56,700 bases of DNA from Vibrionaceae bacterium (GCA_018222805.1 JAAEZQ010000020.1:1-56700); one strand, 5' to 3'. Shown: positions 8,707 to 18,048, counted from the first letter of the stretch. Notes: a model not told the origin generated them from the sequence alone. Numbers and translations are program-made.

Positions 8707-10147
8707 TCTGGGCGCGATAACATTGTACGCCTGCATCAAAAACAAACTCTAGCTCGTTTTTAATGCTTTCTAAACGGTCTTCTTGATAATGTGAGACATA
8801 AAGTAACTGGCTTAAGTTTTCTCGCGCGATGAGCTCTAATGTATTTTTGACCAGGCGTCTGCCTAAAAAATCTAACCCTTGGTAGGGCTCATCTAAAATC
8901 AGCAAGGTTGGTTGCTTTACAATAGCACGCGCAATCAGTAACAAGCGTTGCTGGCCGTACTCTAACTGGCGAAATGACGTTTTTTGGTATTGGCTCATAT
9001 GCAGGATTTCAAGCCATTCTTTCGCGACTTCCAACTCTTTGCGCGTCGGTTGGTGATACAAACCAATAGAGTCATAGAACCCAGATAAAATCACTTCTAA
9101 AGCATTGCAATTAACACGGTACTGCAGGTGCAGTGCGGACGAGACCATACCGATGTGTTGCTTGATCTCCCAGATGGTTTCGCCCGAGCCGCGTTTGTTA
9201 CCAAAAATATGGATGTCATTGCTGTAACATTGAGGGTGATCGCCGAAGATCATCCCAAGCAACGTGCTTTTACCACATCCGTTCGGTCCTTTTACCTGCC
9301 AGTGTTGGCCTTTGTCGATGCGCCAGTTCAGATCTGTAAAAATTCGTTTATCGGTATATTCTACGTGACCATTTTTCAGCTCAAATATGGGGTTTTCGAA
9401 ATGGGTTGTGTGTTGATGCTGACGTATGAGCCCCATCATTTCTTCGCTTTGCTTCTCCGACTGCGATTTTATTTGCTCAATGATTGGGTGTTGATCCCAG
9501 CTTTGTTTATCCATGGTGCTGTCGAGTTTGCCAGCGTTAAACAGAGCAATGCGGTCAATCCACTCTGGCATATCGGATTCCCGAGAGAAGGTGATCAGCA
9601 TTTGTAGAGATTTAGATAACGTATGTAAGTAGTCAGCCAGTGCTGCTCGATGACTTACATCCAGTCCGGTGAAAGGGTTGTCCAATAAGACTAAGTCTGG
9701 CTGAGTGGCCAAAGCCCGAGCCAGCATCACTCTTCTTGTTTCACCCGTAGACAGGACTCGGAAGCCACTTTGCTGAAGATGGGAGAGATCGAGCTCTTCG
9801 ATGAGTTTTTGTGTCAACTCTTCATCTTGGCAGCGTTCAAATATCAACGCATAGACAGTACTGCCTTGGTCGATTCGGTCAAGAAAGTCAGTGTCGTCTT
9901 TTTTTAATTCGAGTTCTAAAAGTCGTTGTTGTTCAGACAGAGATACTTGGGCGATTTTTAATCCGCCAAGGTCTAACTTGCAATCGATTGGCAAAAGCTC
10001 CCCACAAAGCAGGTCCCCAAGCAGAGAGCCGATATCTCCTTCGGCACTAAAAATACCCCAGGAATGTCCGCTTTCTATTTTCCAGTGCTCAATAGTTAAG
10101 TTGGAGGTGTTTCCTTTTGCAATTACGTTGTCTAAACAAATCTTCAC
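8699..10147 (-). CDS. modF: ModF/PhrA-like twin ABC ATPase
   Basis: 482 residues with two fused ABC nucleotide-binding domains, as in E. coli ModF (about 490). The second domain is intact: GPNGCGKST, QQRLLLIARA and LLILDEPYQGLD. The first keeps the signature LSTGETRRV but has SAEGDIGSLL where Walker A should be (no lysine) and LLDNP instead of LLDEP, so it should not hydrolyse ATP. E. coli ModF has an intact first Walker A. ModF is linked by position to molybdate genes in other species, but no modABC is here, and its function is poorly known. There are no membrane segments. Confidence 0.85.
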   Translation of the reverse strand: MKICLDNVIAKGNTSNLTIEHWKIESGHSWGIFSAEGDIGSLLGDLLCGELLPIDCKLDLGGLKIAQVSLSEQQRLLELELKKDDTDFLDRIDQGSTVYALIFERCQDEELTQKLIEELDLSHLQQSGFRVLSTGETRRVMLARALATQPDLVLLDNPFTGLDVSHRAALADYLHTLSKSLQMLITFSRESDMPEWIDRIALFNAGKLDSTMDKQSWDQHPIIEQIKSQSEKQSEEMMGLIRQHQHTTHFENPIFELKNGHVEYTDKRIFTDLNWRIDKGQHWQVKGPNGCGKSTLLGMIFGDHPQCYSNDIHIFGNKRGSGETIWEIKQHIGMVSSALHLQYRVNCNALEVILSGFYDSIGLYHQPTRKELEVAKEWLEILHMSQYQKTSFRQLEYGQQRLLLIARAIVKQPTLLILDEPYQGLDFLGRRLVKNTLELIARENLSQLLYVSHYQEDRLESIKNELEFVFDAGVQCYRAQIK

Positions 10148-10225
10148 TGTGCTTCCTTTCTCGTATGAACGCTATTTATTTTTCTTTATGTTGTTATACC
10201 AAGCCTAGGTGACTGGCGTAAATAG

Positions 10226-10417
10226 GTGGATCTTAGAGAAGCGTTTCATGCACTGAACCAACGAGTCAGCATTCCTGCAGGCTTTAGTGAACTCAACGTC
10301 ACTGAGTAGGATATTTTGAGCTGGGTCGATGGCGCATTGGCCGAGCCATGTGCTGATGGTACCCCATGACCAACGACAAAAGAGCAGGTGATCGAGCTGT
10401 ATAAGAAAGCCTTATAG
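10226..10417 (+). pseudogene. Remnant of an iron-containing alcohol dehydrogenase (C-terminus)
   Basis: In one reading frame about 64 codons spell the tail of the Fe-ADH family: FHALNQRVSIPAGFSELNV, then DILSWVDGALAEPCADGTP, then PTTKEQVIELYKKAL and a stop. In-frame stops interrupt it near 10307 and 10355. The rest of the gene is missing upstream, where modF ends the space. A terminator follows at 10443. It is a deletion relic, not a functional gene. The family call rests on the recalled tail pattern (LNRxxGIPxGLxELGV ... YRAAL). Confidence 0.7.
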
Positions 10418-10442
10418 TAACGAGGCGAATCAATTAGTTATG

Positions 10443-10483
10443 AAGAAGCCTGGTCACATGTTGACTAGGCTTCTTGTTTTTGT
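10443..10483 (+). terminator. Terminator of the lost alcohol dehydrogenase gene
   Basis: A 14-bp stem with one mismatch (AAGAAGCCTGGTCA / TGACTAGGCTTCTT) is followed by GTTTTT. It lies just past the dehydrogenase relic and is probably its surviving terminator. Confidence 0.75.
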
Positions 10484-11038
10484 GCATGTCTCGTTATTTA
10501 TCCCATGATGCAATAAATTTTTTCTTCATGAAGGCTATTTATGTGTGCAGATTCACTGAAATGCCTACCCATTAACTGTAGTGTTACGATTGTGTAACGT
10601 TTAAAACAATATGTTTACCATTTTGTGTTTTTTCAATGCATTTACGGTTTTTGCTTGCTATATCATTGTTTTAAATGAAACCGAATATTTGCTCTAAGCC
10701 TCTAAGTTTCAAGGTTTTTATTGGGTCAGTTGTGTTGAGTATTTGTTTAACTTTGCTTCCTTTTGGTGCGTGTGATTACGGTCGGTTGGTGAGAAGCATC
10801 TGAAGGGGCAACGGAGACAAAAGTTGTGTTCGGCTTACCAAAAAATAAGCAAAGTATTCAACTGGATATATTGACTCTTGTAGTTTTAAACTTGATGTTG
10901 CAAATGTATGCGTCGTATTTAGGTATGCAGGCATAGTTGTTGCTTAGACAAAAGTGCTCGATTCGGTGCGCTAAGCCAAAACAAAAAATAGCTAGCGCTA
11001 CCGGTTAATAATAAATCTCCTTTACATTGGAGTGCGCT
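10484..11038. other. Long leader region of the gbdR-like gene
   Basis: About 550 AT-rich bases without a credible reading frame. They must include the regulator's promoter. I saw no riboswitch, tRNA or clear operator. Confidence 0.5.
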
Positions 11039-12172
11039 ATGTCAGTCTCAATAAATCAGTTCGATTGCTCATCGAACAAGGAAGTAAACCGTATTGGTTT
11101 TTTGTTGTTAGATAACTTTACTATGCTTGCGTTTTCATCAGCTGTGGAACCGATGCGCATGGCAAACCAACTGACAGGGAAAGAACTGTATGATTGGTAT
11201 GTGATATCAGAAGATGGTGATAACGTTGAAGCTAGTGACGGTATTACTATTCTGCCAGATTGCTCAATGGCTGATGCCCCACAACTAGATACATTGATTG
11301 TTGTGGGGGGAGTAAATATCACACGCAGTTTTACGCGCAAGCAAGTAACGTGGTTACAGTCTTTAGCTCGTAAACATGTTGGTCTTGGTGGTGTATGTAC
11401 GGGGGCTTACGTGTTAGCGGAAGCGGGTTTACTGGACGGCTATCAGTGTAGCGTACACTGGGAATGTCTTGCTACGCTGCAGGAACGTCATCCTCGTGTT
11501 AATTGTCTCAACCACTTGTTTGTAATTGACCGAGATCGAATGACATGCAGTGGTGGGTCCGTGCCATTAGACATGATGATTACCATGATCCAGAAAGATT
11601 ATGGTCGTGAACTTGGCTCAAGCATTTCAGAAATGTTCATTTGCGACAATATTCGCGGTGAAAGTGATACACAGCGTATTCCGCTTAAGCATACGATTGG
11701 TACGGCTCAGCCTAAGCTAGTCGAAGCTATTATTTTAATGGAAGCAAATATAGAAGAGACTATCGAACTGGATGAATTGGCAGTTTATGTTGGATTATCT
11801 CGTCGTCAATTAGAGCGTCTGTTCCAGAAATACTTGCAATGCTCACCATCAAAATACTACCTCAAGCTAAGATTGAACCGCGCAAGACAACTATTAAGAC
11901 AAACATCAATGTCGATTATTGAGATCGCAACCGCATGTGGCTTTGTTTCTTCACCACACTTTAGTAAGTGTTACCGCGTTCACATTGGGATCTCACCGAA
12001 AGCGGAAAGATTGGGGACACATTCAGCTGCTGTAGCTAATGTGAGTGTCGCTCCGCCGGCCTTAGAATCAAATACCATCGTGGATTTAATGCAATTTGAT
12101 GAGCCGTTGCGCTCATCGAAAGCGTTGTTTGAAGCGCAGCATGAACCCACATACGGCTCAATCTCCATCTAA
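11039..12172 (+). CDS. gbdR: GbdR-type AraC-family regulator of glycine betaine catabolism
   Basis: 377 residues. The N-terminal half (about 15-200) is a DJ-1/PfpI-like amidotransferase domain (GFLLLDNFTMLAFSSAVEP, GGVCTGAYVLAEAG) that serves as a ligand sensor. The C-terminal part (about 225-325) is an AraC helix-turn-helix pair (LDELAVYVGLSRRQLERLF, IEIATACGFVSSPHFSKCYR). In Pseudomonas, GbdR binds glycine betaine or dimethylglycine and activates gbc, dgc and sox genes. Its place upstream of dgc fits that role. The ATG at 11039 has GGAG about six bases upstream; a TTG at 11027 has none. Confidence 0.88.
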   Translation: MSVSINQFDCSSNKEVNRIGFLLLDNFTMLAFSSAVEPMRMANQLTGKELYDWYVISEDGDNVEASDGITILPDCSMADAPQLDTLIVVGGVNITRSFTRKQVTWLQSLARKHVGLGGVCTGAYVLAEAGLLDGYQCSVHWECLATLQERHPRVNCLNHLFVIDRDRMTCSGGSVPLDMMITMIQKDYGRELGSSISEMFICDNIRGESDTQRIPLKHTIGTAQPKLVEAIILMEANIEETIELDELAVYVGLSRRQLERLFQKYLQCSPSKYYLKLRLNRARQLLRQTSMSIIEIATACGFVSSPHFSKCYRVHIGISPKAERLGTHSAAVANVSVAPPALESNTIVDLMQFDEPLRSSKALFEAQHEPTYGSISI

Positions 12173-12183
12173 GTCGTTTGTTC

Positions 12184-12222
12184 TAAAAAAGACCGCCATC
12201 CAGCAGGATGGCGGTTTTTTTT
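12184..12222 (+). terminator. Terminator of gbdR
   Basis: A 9-bp GC-rich stem (ACCGCCATC / GATGGCGGT) with a CAGCAG loop and eight T follows the stop by about 12 bases. Confidence 0.9.
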
Positions 12223-12346
12223 GGTTTGCAGTTTGTCGCTTGGCGTTACGCAAAAGGGATTCGGAATGCCGTTTTTAGAACACTTTTAATCGACCGTAAT
12301 ACCTATTCTGGAGGCTAACGAGGAAAGGAAAGAATAGGGTTTAAAA

Positions 12347-13324
12347 ATGAACGCAACGGACTTGCATAATGATTCGATAGTGATTGATGGGTTGGTTATC
12401 GCCAAGTGGGACCGCGATCTGTTTGAAGACATGCGCAAAGGCGGCATCACTGCTGCAAACTGTACGGTTTCGGTTTGGGAAGGTTTTCAGAATACGGTAA
12501 ATAATATCGTTGAAATGAATAACCTCCTGGAAGAAAACAATGATTTGGTTATTAAAGTTCGCACCACAGACGACATCCGCAAAGCGAAGCAACAGGATAA
12601 AACCGGCGTTATAATGGGTTTTCAAAACGCCCATGCTTTTGAAGATCAGCTTGGCTACGTACAGGTGTTTAAGGACCTTGGTGTTGGCGTTGTTCAGATG
12701 TGTTACAACACACAGAACCTGGTTGGTACAGGTTGTTATGAGCGTGATGGTGGTTTGTCTGGTTTCGGCCACGAGATTGTCGCGGAAATGAATAAAGTGG
12801 GCATCATGTGTGACCTATCGCACGTGGGCGCTAAGACTTCCAAAGAAGTAATTCTTGCTTCTGAAAAACCAGTTTGTTACTCGCACTGTCTACCTAGTGG
12901 TTTAAAAGATCACCCGCGTAATAAATCAGATGAAGAACTGAAATTTATCGCAGACCATGGTGGCTTTGTTGGTGTAACGATGTTCGCACCTTTTCTTAAA
13001 AACGGCATTCATTCAACGATTGATGACTACGTTGAAGCGATCGCTTACATCTTTGACCTGGTCGGTGAAGACCAAATCGGTATCGGTACTGATTTCACAC
13101 AAGGTCACGGTCAGCCTTTCTTTGAGTGGTTAACGCATGATAAAGGCTATGCACGCCGACTAACCAACTTTGGCGAAATCATTAACCCTGAAGGCATTCG
13201 TACCTTAGGTGAGTTTCCTAATTTAACAGAAGCGCTGTTGCGTCACGGTTTCTCTGAAACTCAAGTTCGCAAAATCATGGGTGAAAACTGGCTTCGCGTA
13301 CTAGGCGAAGTTTGGGGTGAATAA
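12347..13324 (+). CDS. M19 membrane-dipeptidase-like protein of the dimethylglycine cluster
   Basis: 325 residues, renal dipeptidase (M19) fold. It corresponds to PA5396 at the head of the Pseudomonas dgc cluster, in the same order. Conserved M19 blocks are present: GLSGFGHEIVAEMN, CDLSHVG, PVCYSHC ... DHPRN, GGFVGVT and IGIGTDF. The N-terminal HxD metal pair normally found after the first strand is absent: here the segment reads VIDGLVIAKWDRD. The metal centre may therefore differ from true dipeptidases. Despite the family name it has no signal peptide. Its role in dimethylglycine use is unknown. It is the first gene of the run to etfB. Confidence 0.85.
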   Translation: MNATDLHNDSIVIDGLVIAKWDRDLFEDMRKGGITAANCTVSVWEGFQNTVNNIVEMNNLLEENNDLVIKVRTTDDIRKAKQQDKTGVIMGFQNAHAFEDQLGYVQVFKDLGVGVVQMCYNTQNLVGTGCYERDGGLSGFGHEIVAEMNKVGIMCDLSHVGAKTSKEVILASEKPVCYSHCLPSGLKDHPRNKSDEELKFIADHGGFVGVTMFAPFLKNGIHSTIDDYVEAIAYIFDLVGEDQIGIGTDFTQGHGQPFFEWLTHDKGYARRLTNFGEIINPEGIRTLGEFPNLTEALLRHGFSETQVRKIMGENWLRVLGEVWGE

Positions 13325-13394
13325 CCGCAGTGCTTCACCATAAAAATATAAATATATAACGAGTTAGTTAATTGTATAAAAGGAAGAATACGAT

Positions 13395-13928
13395 ATGAGT
13401 ACACACGCACCTGAAATGCCTATCTTGGTCGATGACGAAACAGGGGTTTGGACAACGGATGCCTTACCAATGTTGTATGTACCGCGTCACTTTTTTGTAA
13501 ATAACCATATGGGTATTGAAGAAGAGATCGGTGCGGAGCGTTACGCAGACATTCTGTACAAAGCTGGCTACAAGTCTGCTTACTACTGGTGTGAGAAAGA
13601 AGCCGAAGAACATGGTCTTTCTGGCGATGCCGTATTTGAACACTACATGAAACGCTTATCTCAACGCGGCTGGGGTTTTTTTGTCACTGAACACCTTGAT
13701 ATTGCCAAAGGTGAAGCGCGAGTTCGTTTAGAAAATTCATGCTTCGTATACCAGTACGGAAAAGTTAATCGCAAAGTGGATTACATGTTTACAGGCTGGT
13801 TCGCTGGCGCAATCGACCAAATCGCTGAGAGCCTAGGTCTGTCAGTAAAAACCAAAGCAGTACAAACACAAAGTGGTGCTGAGGAAGGCTGCGATTACGG
13901 CGTCTTTGAAGTAACACCAATCGGCTAA
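13395..13928 (+). CDS. V4R-like (DUF5943) protein of the dimethylglycine cluster
   Basis: 177 residues, soluble. The C-terminal half (about 115-175) looks like a 4-vinyl-reductase/V4R small-ligand domain, with GWFAGAIDQIAESLG followed by GCDYGVFEV. The N-terminal half is helical. It matches the position of PA5397 between the M19 protein and dgcA in Pseudomonas. The function is unknown; conservation of its place suggests a helper for demethylase assembly or formaldehyde handling, which is inference only. Confidence 0.75.
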   Translation: MSTHAPEMPILVDDETGVWTTDALPMLYVPRHFFVNNHMGIEEEIGAERYADILYKAGYKSAYYWCEKEAEEHGLSGDAVFEHYMKRLSQRGWGFFVTEHLDIAKGEARVRLENSCFVYQYGKVNRKVDYMFTGWFAGAIDQIAESLGLSVKTKAVQTQSGAEEGCDYGVFEVTPIG

Positions 13929-13967
13929 ACACCAACATCCATCCATTTGTAAGTCAGTCAAGGAAGA

Positions 13968-13995
13968 CAGCCTTGCTTGTTCGCAAGCGAGGCTG
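13968..13995 (+). other. Stem-loop with UUCG tetraloop before dgcA
   Basis: CAGCCTTGCTTG and CAAGCGAGGCTG pair over 12 bp (one G-U) around TTCG, an exceptionally stable tetraloop. No T run follows, so it is not a standard terminator. It lies in the 82-base gap between the V4R-like gene and dgcA, 15 bases before the dgcA start. It probably protects or separates mRNA segments, or tunes dgcA translation. Confidence 0.75.
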
Positions 13996-14010
13996 GTACA
14001 GGGGTAAATC

Positions 14011-16074
14011 ATGTCTCAGTTCGATATTCTATTCCAACCATTAAAAATTAATAAAACAACCATTCGTAACCGTGTTGTTAGTACTGCACACGCAGAAGTC
14101 TATGCCACAGACGGTGGTATGACGACCGATCGCTACGTCAAGTACTACGAAGAAAAGGCCAAAGGTGGTTGTGGTCTATGTATCTGTGGCGGTTCAAGTG
14201 TGGTTTCAATTGATAGTCCGCAAAGCTGGTGGAGCTCAGTTAACCTGTCAACTGACCGCATCATTCCTCATTTCCAAAATCTAGCCGATGCTGTGCATAA
14301 GCATGGCGGCAAAATCATGATTCAGATTACTCATATGGGGCGTCGTTCTCGTTGGGATGGCGAGCATTGGCCAAACCTAATGTCACCGTCTGGTATTCGT
14401 GAACCAGTGCACCGCGCAACGTGTAAGACCATTGAAGAAGAAGAAATCTGGCGCATCATTGATGACTTCGCGAAAGCAGCGGTTCGCGCGAAAGAAGGTG
14501 GCTTAGACGGTGTTGAACTGTCTGCGGTTCACCAGCACATGATCGACCAATTCTGGTCTCCACGTGTTAACAAACGTACTGACCAGTGGGGGGGCAGTTT
14601 TGAAAACCGTATGCGCTTTGGTATGGAAGTACTTAAAGCAGTTCGTGAAGCGGTTGGCCCTGATTTCGTTGTTGGCATGCGTATTACTGGTGATGAATTC
14701 CATCCAGATGGCTTGAACCATGACGACATGAAAGAAATCGCGGCGTACTACGATGCGACTAAGATGGTCGATTACTTCGGCGTTGTTGGTTCTGGTTGTG
14801 ATACGCACAACACCCTAGCAAACGTTATCCCTAACATGAGCTACCCGCCAGAGCCATTCCTGCACTTGGCGGCTGGTATTAAAGAAGTGGTTTCGGTACC
14901 GGTTATCCACGCGCAAAACATCAAAGATCCAAACCAAGCTAAACGTATTCTTGAAGCGGGCTACGTTGATTTTGTTGGTATGACGCGTGCGCACATTGCG
15001 GATCCACACTTGATCACCAAAATCAAAATGGGTCAAACCGACCAAATTCGTCAATGTGTTGGTGCGAACTACTGTATCGACCGTCAGTACATGGGCTTAG
15101 ATGTATTGTGTATCCAAAACGCGGCGACATCGCGCGAGCATATGGGCATGCCTCACCTGATCGAAAAAACAACCGGACCTATCCGTAAAGTTGTCGTGAT
15201 TGGTGGTGGTCCTGGTGGTATGGAAGCGGCTCGCGTTGCTGCCGAACGCGGTCACAAAGTCACTTTGGTTGAGAAAGCAAGCGAGCTTGGTGGACAAATT
15301 ACCATTGCTGCGAGAGCCCCTCAACGTGACCAGATGGCGGGTATCACACGTTGGTTGGCAATGGAATTAGATCGTCTTGGCGTCGAGGTAATACTAGAGA
15401 CTGCCGCTAATGCGGACATGATTCGTGAGCTTAAACCTGATGTTTGTATTCTTGCAACTGGCGGTACGCCATTCATCGAGCAGAACCCAGATTGGGGTGC
15501 AGAGGAAGGGTTGGTTGTGTCTTCTTGGGATATCCTCAACGGCACAGTTGAGCCAGGTAAGAATGTTCTGGTTTACGACACTATTTGTGAATTCTCTGGC
15601 ATGTCAGCGGCAGACTACCTGACGTCTAAAGGTTCACAAGTTGAATTGGTTACTGATGATATCAAACCGGGTGTTGGTATCGGTGGTACGACTTTCCCAA
15701 CTTACTACCGAAGCTTGTATGAGAAAGAAGTCATTATGACGTCGGATCTGGCACTTCTGAAAGTGTACCGTGAAGGTGACAACCTGATCGCTCTGCTTGA
15801 AAACGAATACACCGGTGCGAAAGAAGAGCGCGTTGTTGATCAAGTGGTGGTAGAAAACGGCATCCGTCCGAATGAAGCGCTTTACTACGAGTTGAAAGCA
15901 GAGTCTGTTAACAAAGGTCAAATCGACGTTGAAACCTTGTTTGCATCTCAGGCGCAGCCAGTCCTATCTCAAGACAACGACGGCATGATCCTGTGGCGTT
16001 TGGGTGACTGTGTTTCACAACGTAATACTCACGCTGCACTCTACGACGCACTTCGTCTATGTAAAGATCTGTAA
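14011..16074 (+). CDS. dgcA: Dimethylglycine demethylase subunit DgcA
   Basis: 687 residues. It oxidatively removes a methyl group from dimethylglycine to give sarcosine. Domains: an old-yellow-enzyme TIM barrel that binds FMN (about 1-345), a cysteine cluster segment (about 347-375) and FAD/NAD-type Rossmann domains (from about 390, with VVVIGGGPGGMEAARVA). It resembles trimethylamine dehydrogenase. The cluster segment reads CVGANYC ... C, with Ala where the family has the second Cys, so only three of the four usual 4Fe-4S ligands are visible. The next gene is dgcB, nine bases downstream. Confidence 0.92.
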   Translation: MSQFDILFQPLKINKTTIRNRVVSTAHAEVYATDGGMTTDRYVKYYEEKAKGGCGLCICGGSSVVSIDSPQSWWSSVNLSTDRIIPHFQNLADAVHKHGGKIMIQITHMGRRSRWDGEHWPNLMSPSGIREPVHRATCKTIEEEEIWRIIDDFAKAAVRAKEGGLDGVELSAVHQHMIDQFWSPRVNKRTDQWGGSFENRMRFGMEVLKAVREAVGPDFVVGMRITGDEFHPDGLNHDDMKEIAAYYDATKMVDYFGVVGSGCDTHNTLANVIPNMSYPPEPFLHLAAGIKEVVSVPVIHAQNIKDPNQAKRILEAGYVDFVGMTRAHIADPHLITKIKMGQTDQIRQCVGANYCIDRQYMGLDVLCIQNAATSREHMGMPHLIEKTTGPIRKVVVIGGGPGGMEAARVAAERGHKVTLVEKASELGGQITIAARAPQRDQMAGITRWLAMELDRLGVEVILETAANADMIRELKPDVCILATGGTPFIEQNPDWGAEEGLVVSSWDILNGTVEPGKNVLVYDTICEFSGMSAADYLTSKGSQVELVTDDIKPGVGIGGTTFPTYYRSLYEKEVIMTSDLALLKVYREGDNLIALLENEYTGAKEERVVDQVVVENGIRPNEALYYELKAESVNKGQIDVETLFASQAQPVLSQDNDGMILWRLGDCVSQRNTHAALYDALRLCKDL

Positions 16075-16083
16075 GGGGGGCTT

Positions 16084-18039
16084 ATGTTCCTAGAGTCACT
16101 ACTTCCTATCTTACTTATAACAGCCGGAGCCCTGGCTGTTATAGGGATGCTTCGCCGCATTATGATGTGGCGGAGAGGGCAAGCCGAAAGTGTTGCCTTT
16201 TTCGCAGGGTTAGCAGCCATGCCTCGTCGTTACCTCGTGGACTTGCACCACGTGGTAGCGCGCGACAAAGTGATGTCTAACACTCACGTTGCAACGGCAG
16301 GTGGTTTCGTCCTGTCCGTTGTACTTATTTTCGCGGTTCACGTGTTTAACCTGGAGCCGCAAATCTTATCTTGGGTACTGCTTGGCTCACTTGGCTTAAT
16401 GTTTTGCGGCGCATTATTCGTCGCGAAACGTCGACTAAACCCACCATCACGCCTGTCTAAAGGCCCGTGGATGAGGCTGCCGAAAAGCTTGATCATGTTC
16501 TCGGTGAGTTTCTTCATTGTGACACTGCCTGTGACTCAATTGGTTGGCGATGTGTTTAACGTGGTTGCTGCGGTTGTCCTACTTGCTGCTATCGTATGGG
16601 GCGTTGGTGAGATGTTCCTTGGTATGGGCTGGGGCGGACCAATGAAGCACGCGTTTGCTGGTGCGCTACATTTGGCATTTCACCGTCGTCCAGAGCGTTT
16701 TGGTGGTGGTCGTTCAACTGGTTTAAAACCAGTAGATCTTGATGCTAAAAAGCTGGGCGTTGAAAACCCAAGTGATTTTAAATGGAATCAGTTGTTAGGA
16801 TTTGACGCTTGTGTTCAGTGTGGTCGTTGTGAAGCGGTATGTCCGGCATTTGCAGCAGGGCAGCCATTAAACCCGAAAAAGCTGATTCAAGACATGGTTG
16901 TGGGACTGGCTGGTGGTACGGATGAAAAGTACGCTGGTAGCCCATATCCAGGCAAAGAAACCGGATGCGCAAAAGGCGACCCGCACAAACCAATCGTGGG
17001 CGGTGTTCTAAACGCAGAAACACTATGGTCATGTACAACTTGCCGCGCTTGTGTAGAAGAGTGTCCGATGATGATCGAACACGTGGATGCGATTGTTGAT
17101 ATGCGCCGCTTCTTAACGCTTGAAAAAGGTGAAACACCAAACAAAGGTGCGGAAGTACTGGAAAACATCATCTTCACTGATAACCCGAATGGCCATAACC
17201 CGAACAAACGTTCTAACTGGGCAGCCGACCAAGATCTCAAGCTGATGTCCGAAGTGAAACGTGCTGATGTTCTGTTTTGGGTGTCTGATGGTGCGTTCGA
17301 TATGCGTAGCCAACGCATTCTTAAGTCGATGGTACAAATTCTCAAAGCAGCCAAGATTGACGTTGCTATCTTGGGCGATGAAGAGCTGGACTGTGGTGAT
17401 GTTGCTCGCCGACTAGGTGACGACGTAACTTATCAGCGTTTAGCAAAACGTAACATCCAAACGTTGATGAAGTACGACTTTGATTGCATCGTGACAACGG
17501 ACCCTCACGCTTTCCACTGTTTGAAGAACGAATACCCAGACTTCTACCCTGAGAATGAGAAACCTAACTATCAGGTTTGGCACCATACTACCTTCATCAA
17601 TCAATTGGTTGAAAAGGGTTTGATTGCTCTAAAACCATTGTCTGTTGGTAAAGTGACCTATCACGATCCTTGTTACTTAGGCCGTTACAACGGTGAATAT
17701 GAAGCCCCTCGTTCAGTGCTAAAACATCTGGGTGTTGAAATTGCTGAAATGGAACGTTCAGGTTTCCGCTCTCGTTGTTGTGGCGGAGGTGGTGCTGCAC
17801 CAATTACTGATATCCCTGGCGAACGTCGTATTGCGGATATGCGTATGGACGACATCCGAGAAACGGGTGCAGATCTCGTGGCAGTGGGTTGTCAGCAATG
17901 TACTGCGATGCTTGAGGGTGTTGTTGAACCAAGACCAGATGTGAAAGACATCGCTGAGCTTGTCGCTGACATGCTGGTTGAGATTAACGATGACCAGGTG
18001 GATGTGTGGACACCAGAATTTGAAACCGTCGGTGTGTAG
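16084..18039 (+). CDS. dgcB: Dimethylglycine demethylase subunit DgcB (iron-sulfur, membrane)
   Basis: 651 residues. Membrane helices occupy about 1-22, 75-115 and 130-185. Two ferredoxin-like 4Fe-4S motifs follow (CVQCGRCEAVCP near 240; CTTCRACVEECP near 320), and the C-terminal half has CCG domains like HdrD/GlpC (DPCYLGRYN ... CCGGGG near 560). It probably passes electrons from DgcA and the adjacent ETF toward the quinone pool. AAGGGGGG precedes the ATG. It sits nine bases after dgcA and nine bases before etfA. Confidence 0.92.
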   Translation: MFLESLLPILLITAGALAVIGMLRRIMMWRRGQAESVAFFAGLAAMPRRYLVDLHHVVARDKVMSNTHVATAGGFVLSVVLIFAVHVFNLEPQILSWVLLGSLGLMFCGALFVAKRRLNPPSRLSKGPWMRLPKSLIMFSVSFFIVTLPVTQLVGDVFNVVAAVVLLAAIVWGVGEMFLGMGWGGPMKHAFAGALHLAFHRRPERFGGGRSTGLKPVDLDAKKLGVENPSDFKWNQLLGFDACVQCGRCEAVCPAFAAGQPLNPKKLIQDMVVGLAGGTDEKYAGSPYPGKETGCAKGDPHKPIVGGVLNAETLWSCTTCRACVEECPMMIEHVDAIVDMRRFLTLEKGETPNKGAEVLENIIFTDNPNGHNPNKRSNWAADQDLKLMSEVKRADVLFWVSDGAFDMRSQRILKSMVQILKAAKIDVAILGDEELDCGDVARRLGDDVTYQRLAKRNIQTLMKYDFDCIVTTDPHAFHCLKNEYPDFYPENEKPNYQVWHHTTFINQLVEKGLIALKPLSVGKVTYHDPCYLGRYNGEYEAPRSVLKHLGVEIAEMERSGFRSRCCGGGGAAPITDIPGERRIADMRMDDIRETGADLVAVGCQQCTAMLEGVVEPRPDVKDIAELVADMLVEINDDQVDVWTPEFETVGV

Positions 18040-18048
18040 GAGAAAATC

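Noticed and set aside
12341..12772. 143-codon minus-strand frame inside the M19-like gene
   Set aside because: The plus-strand protein is clearly conserved; the reverse frame is a codon-pattern shadow.
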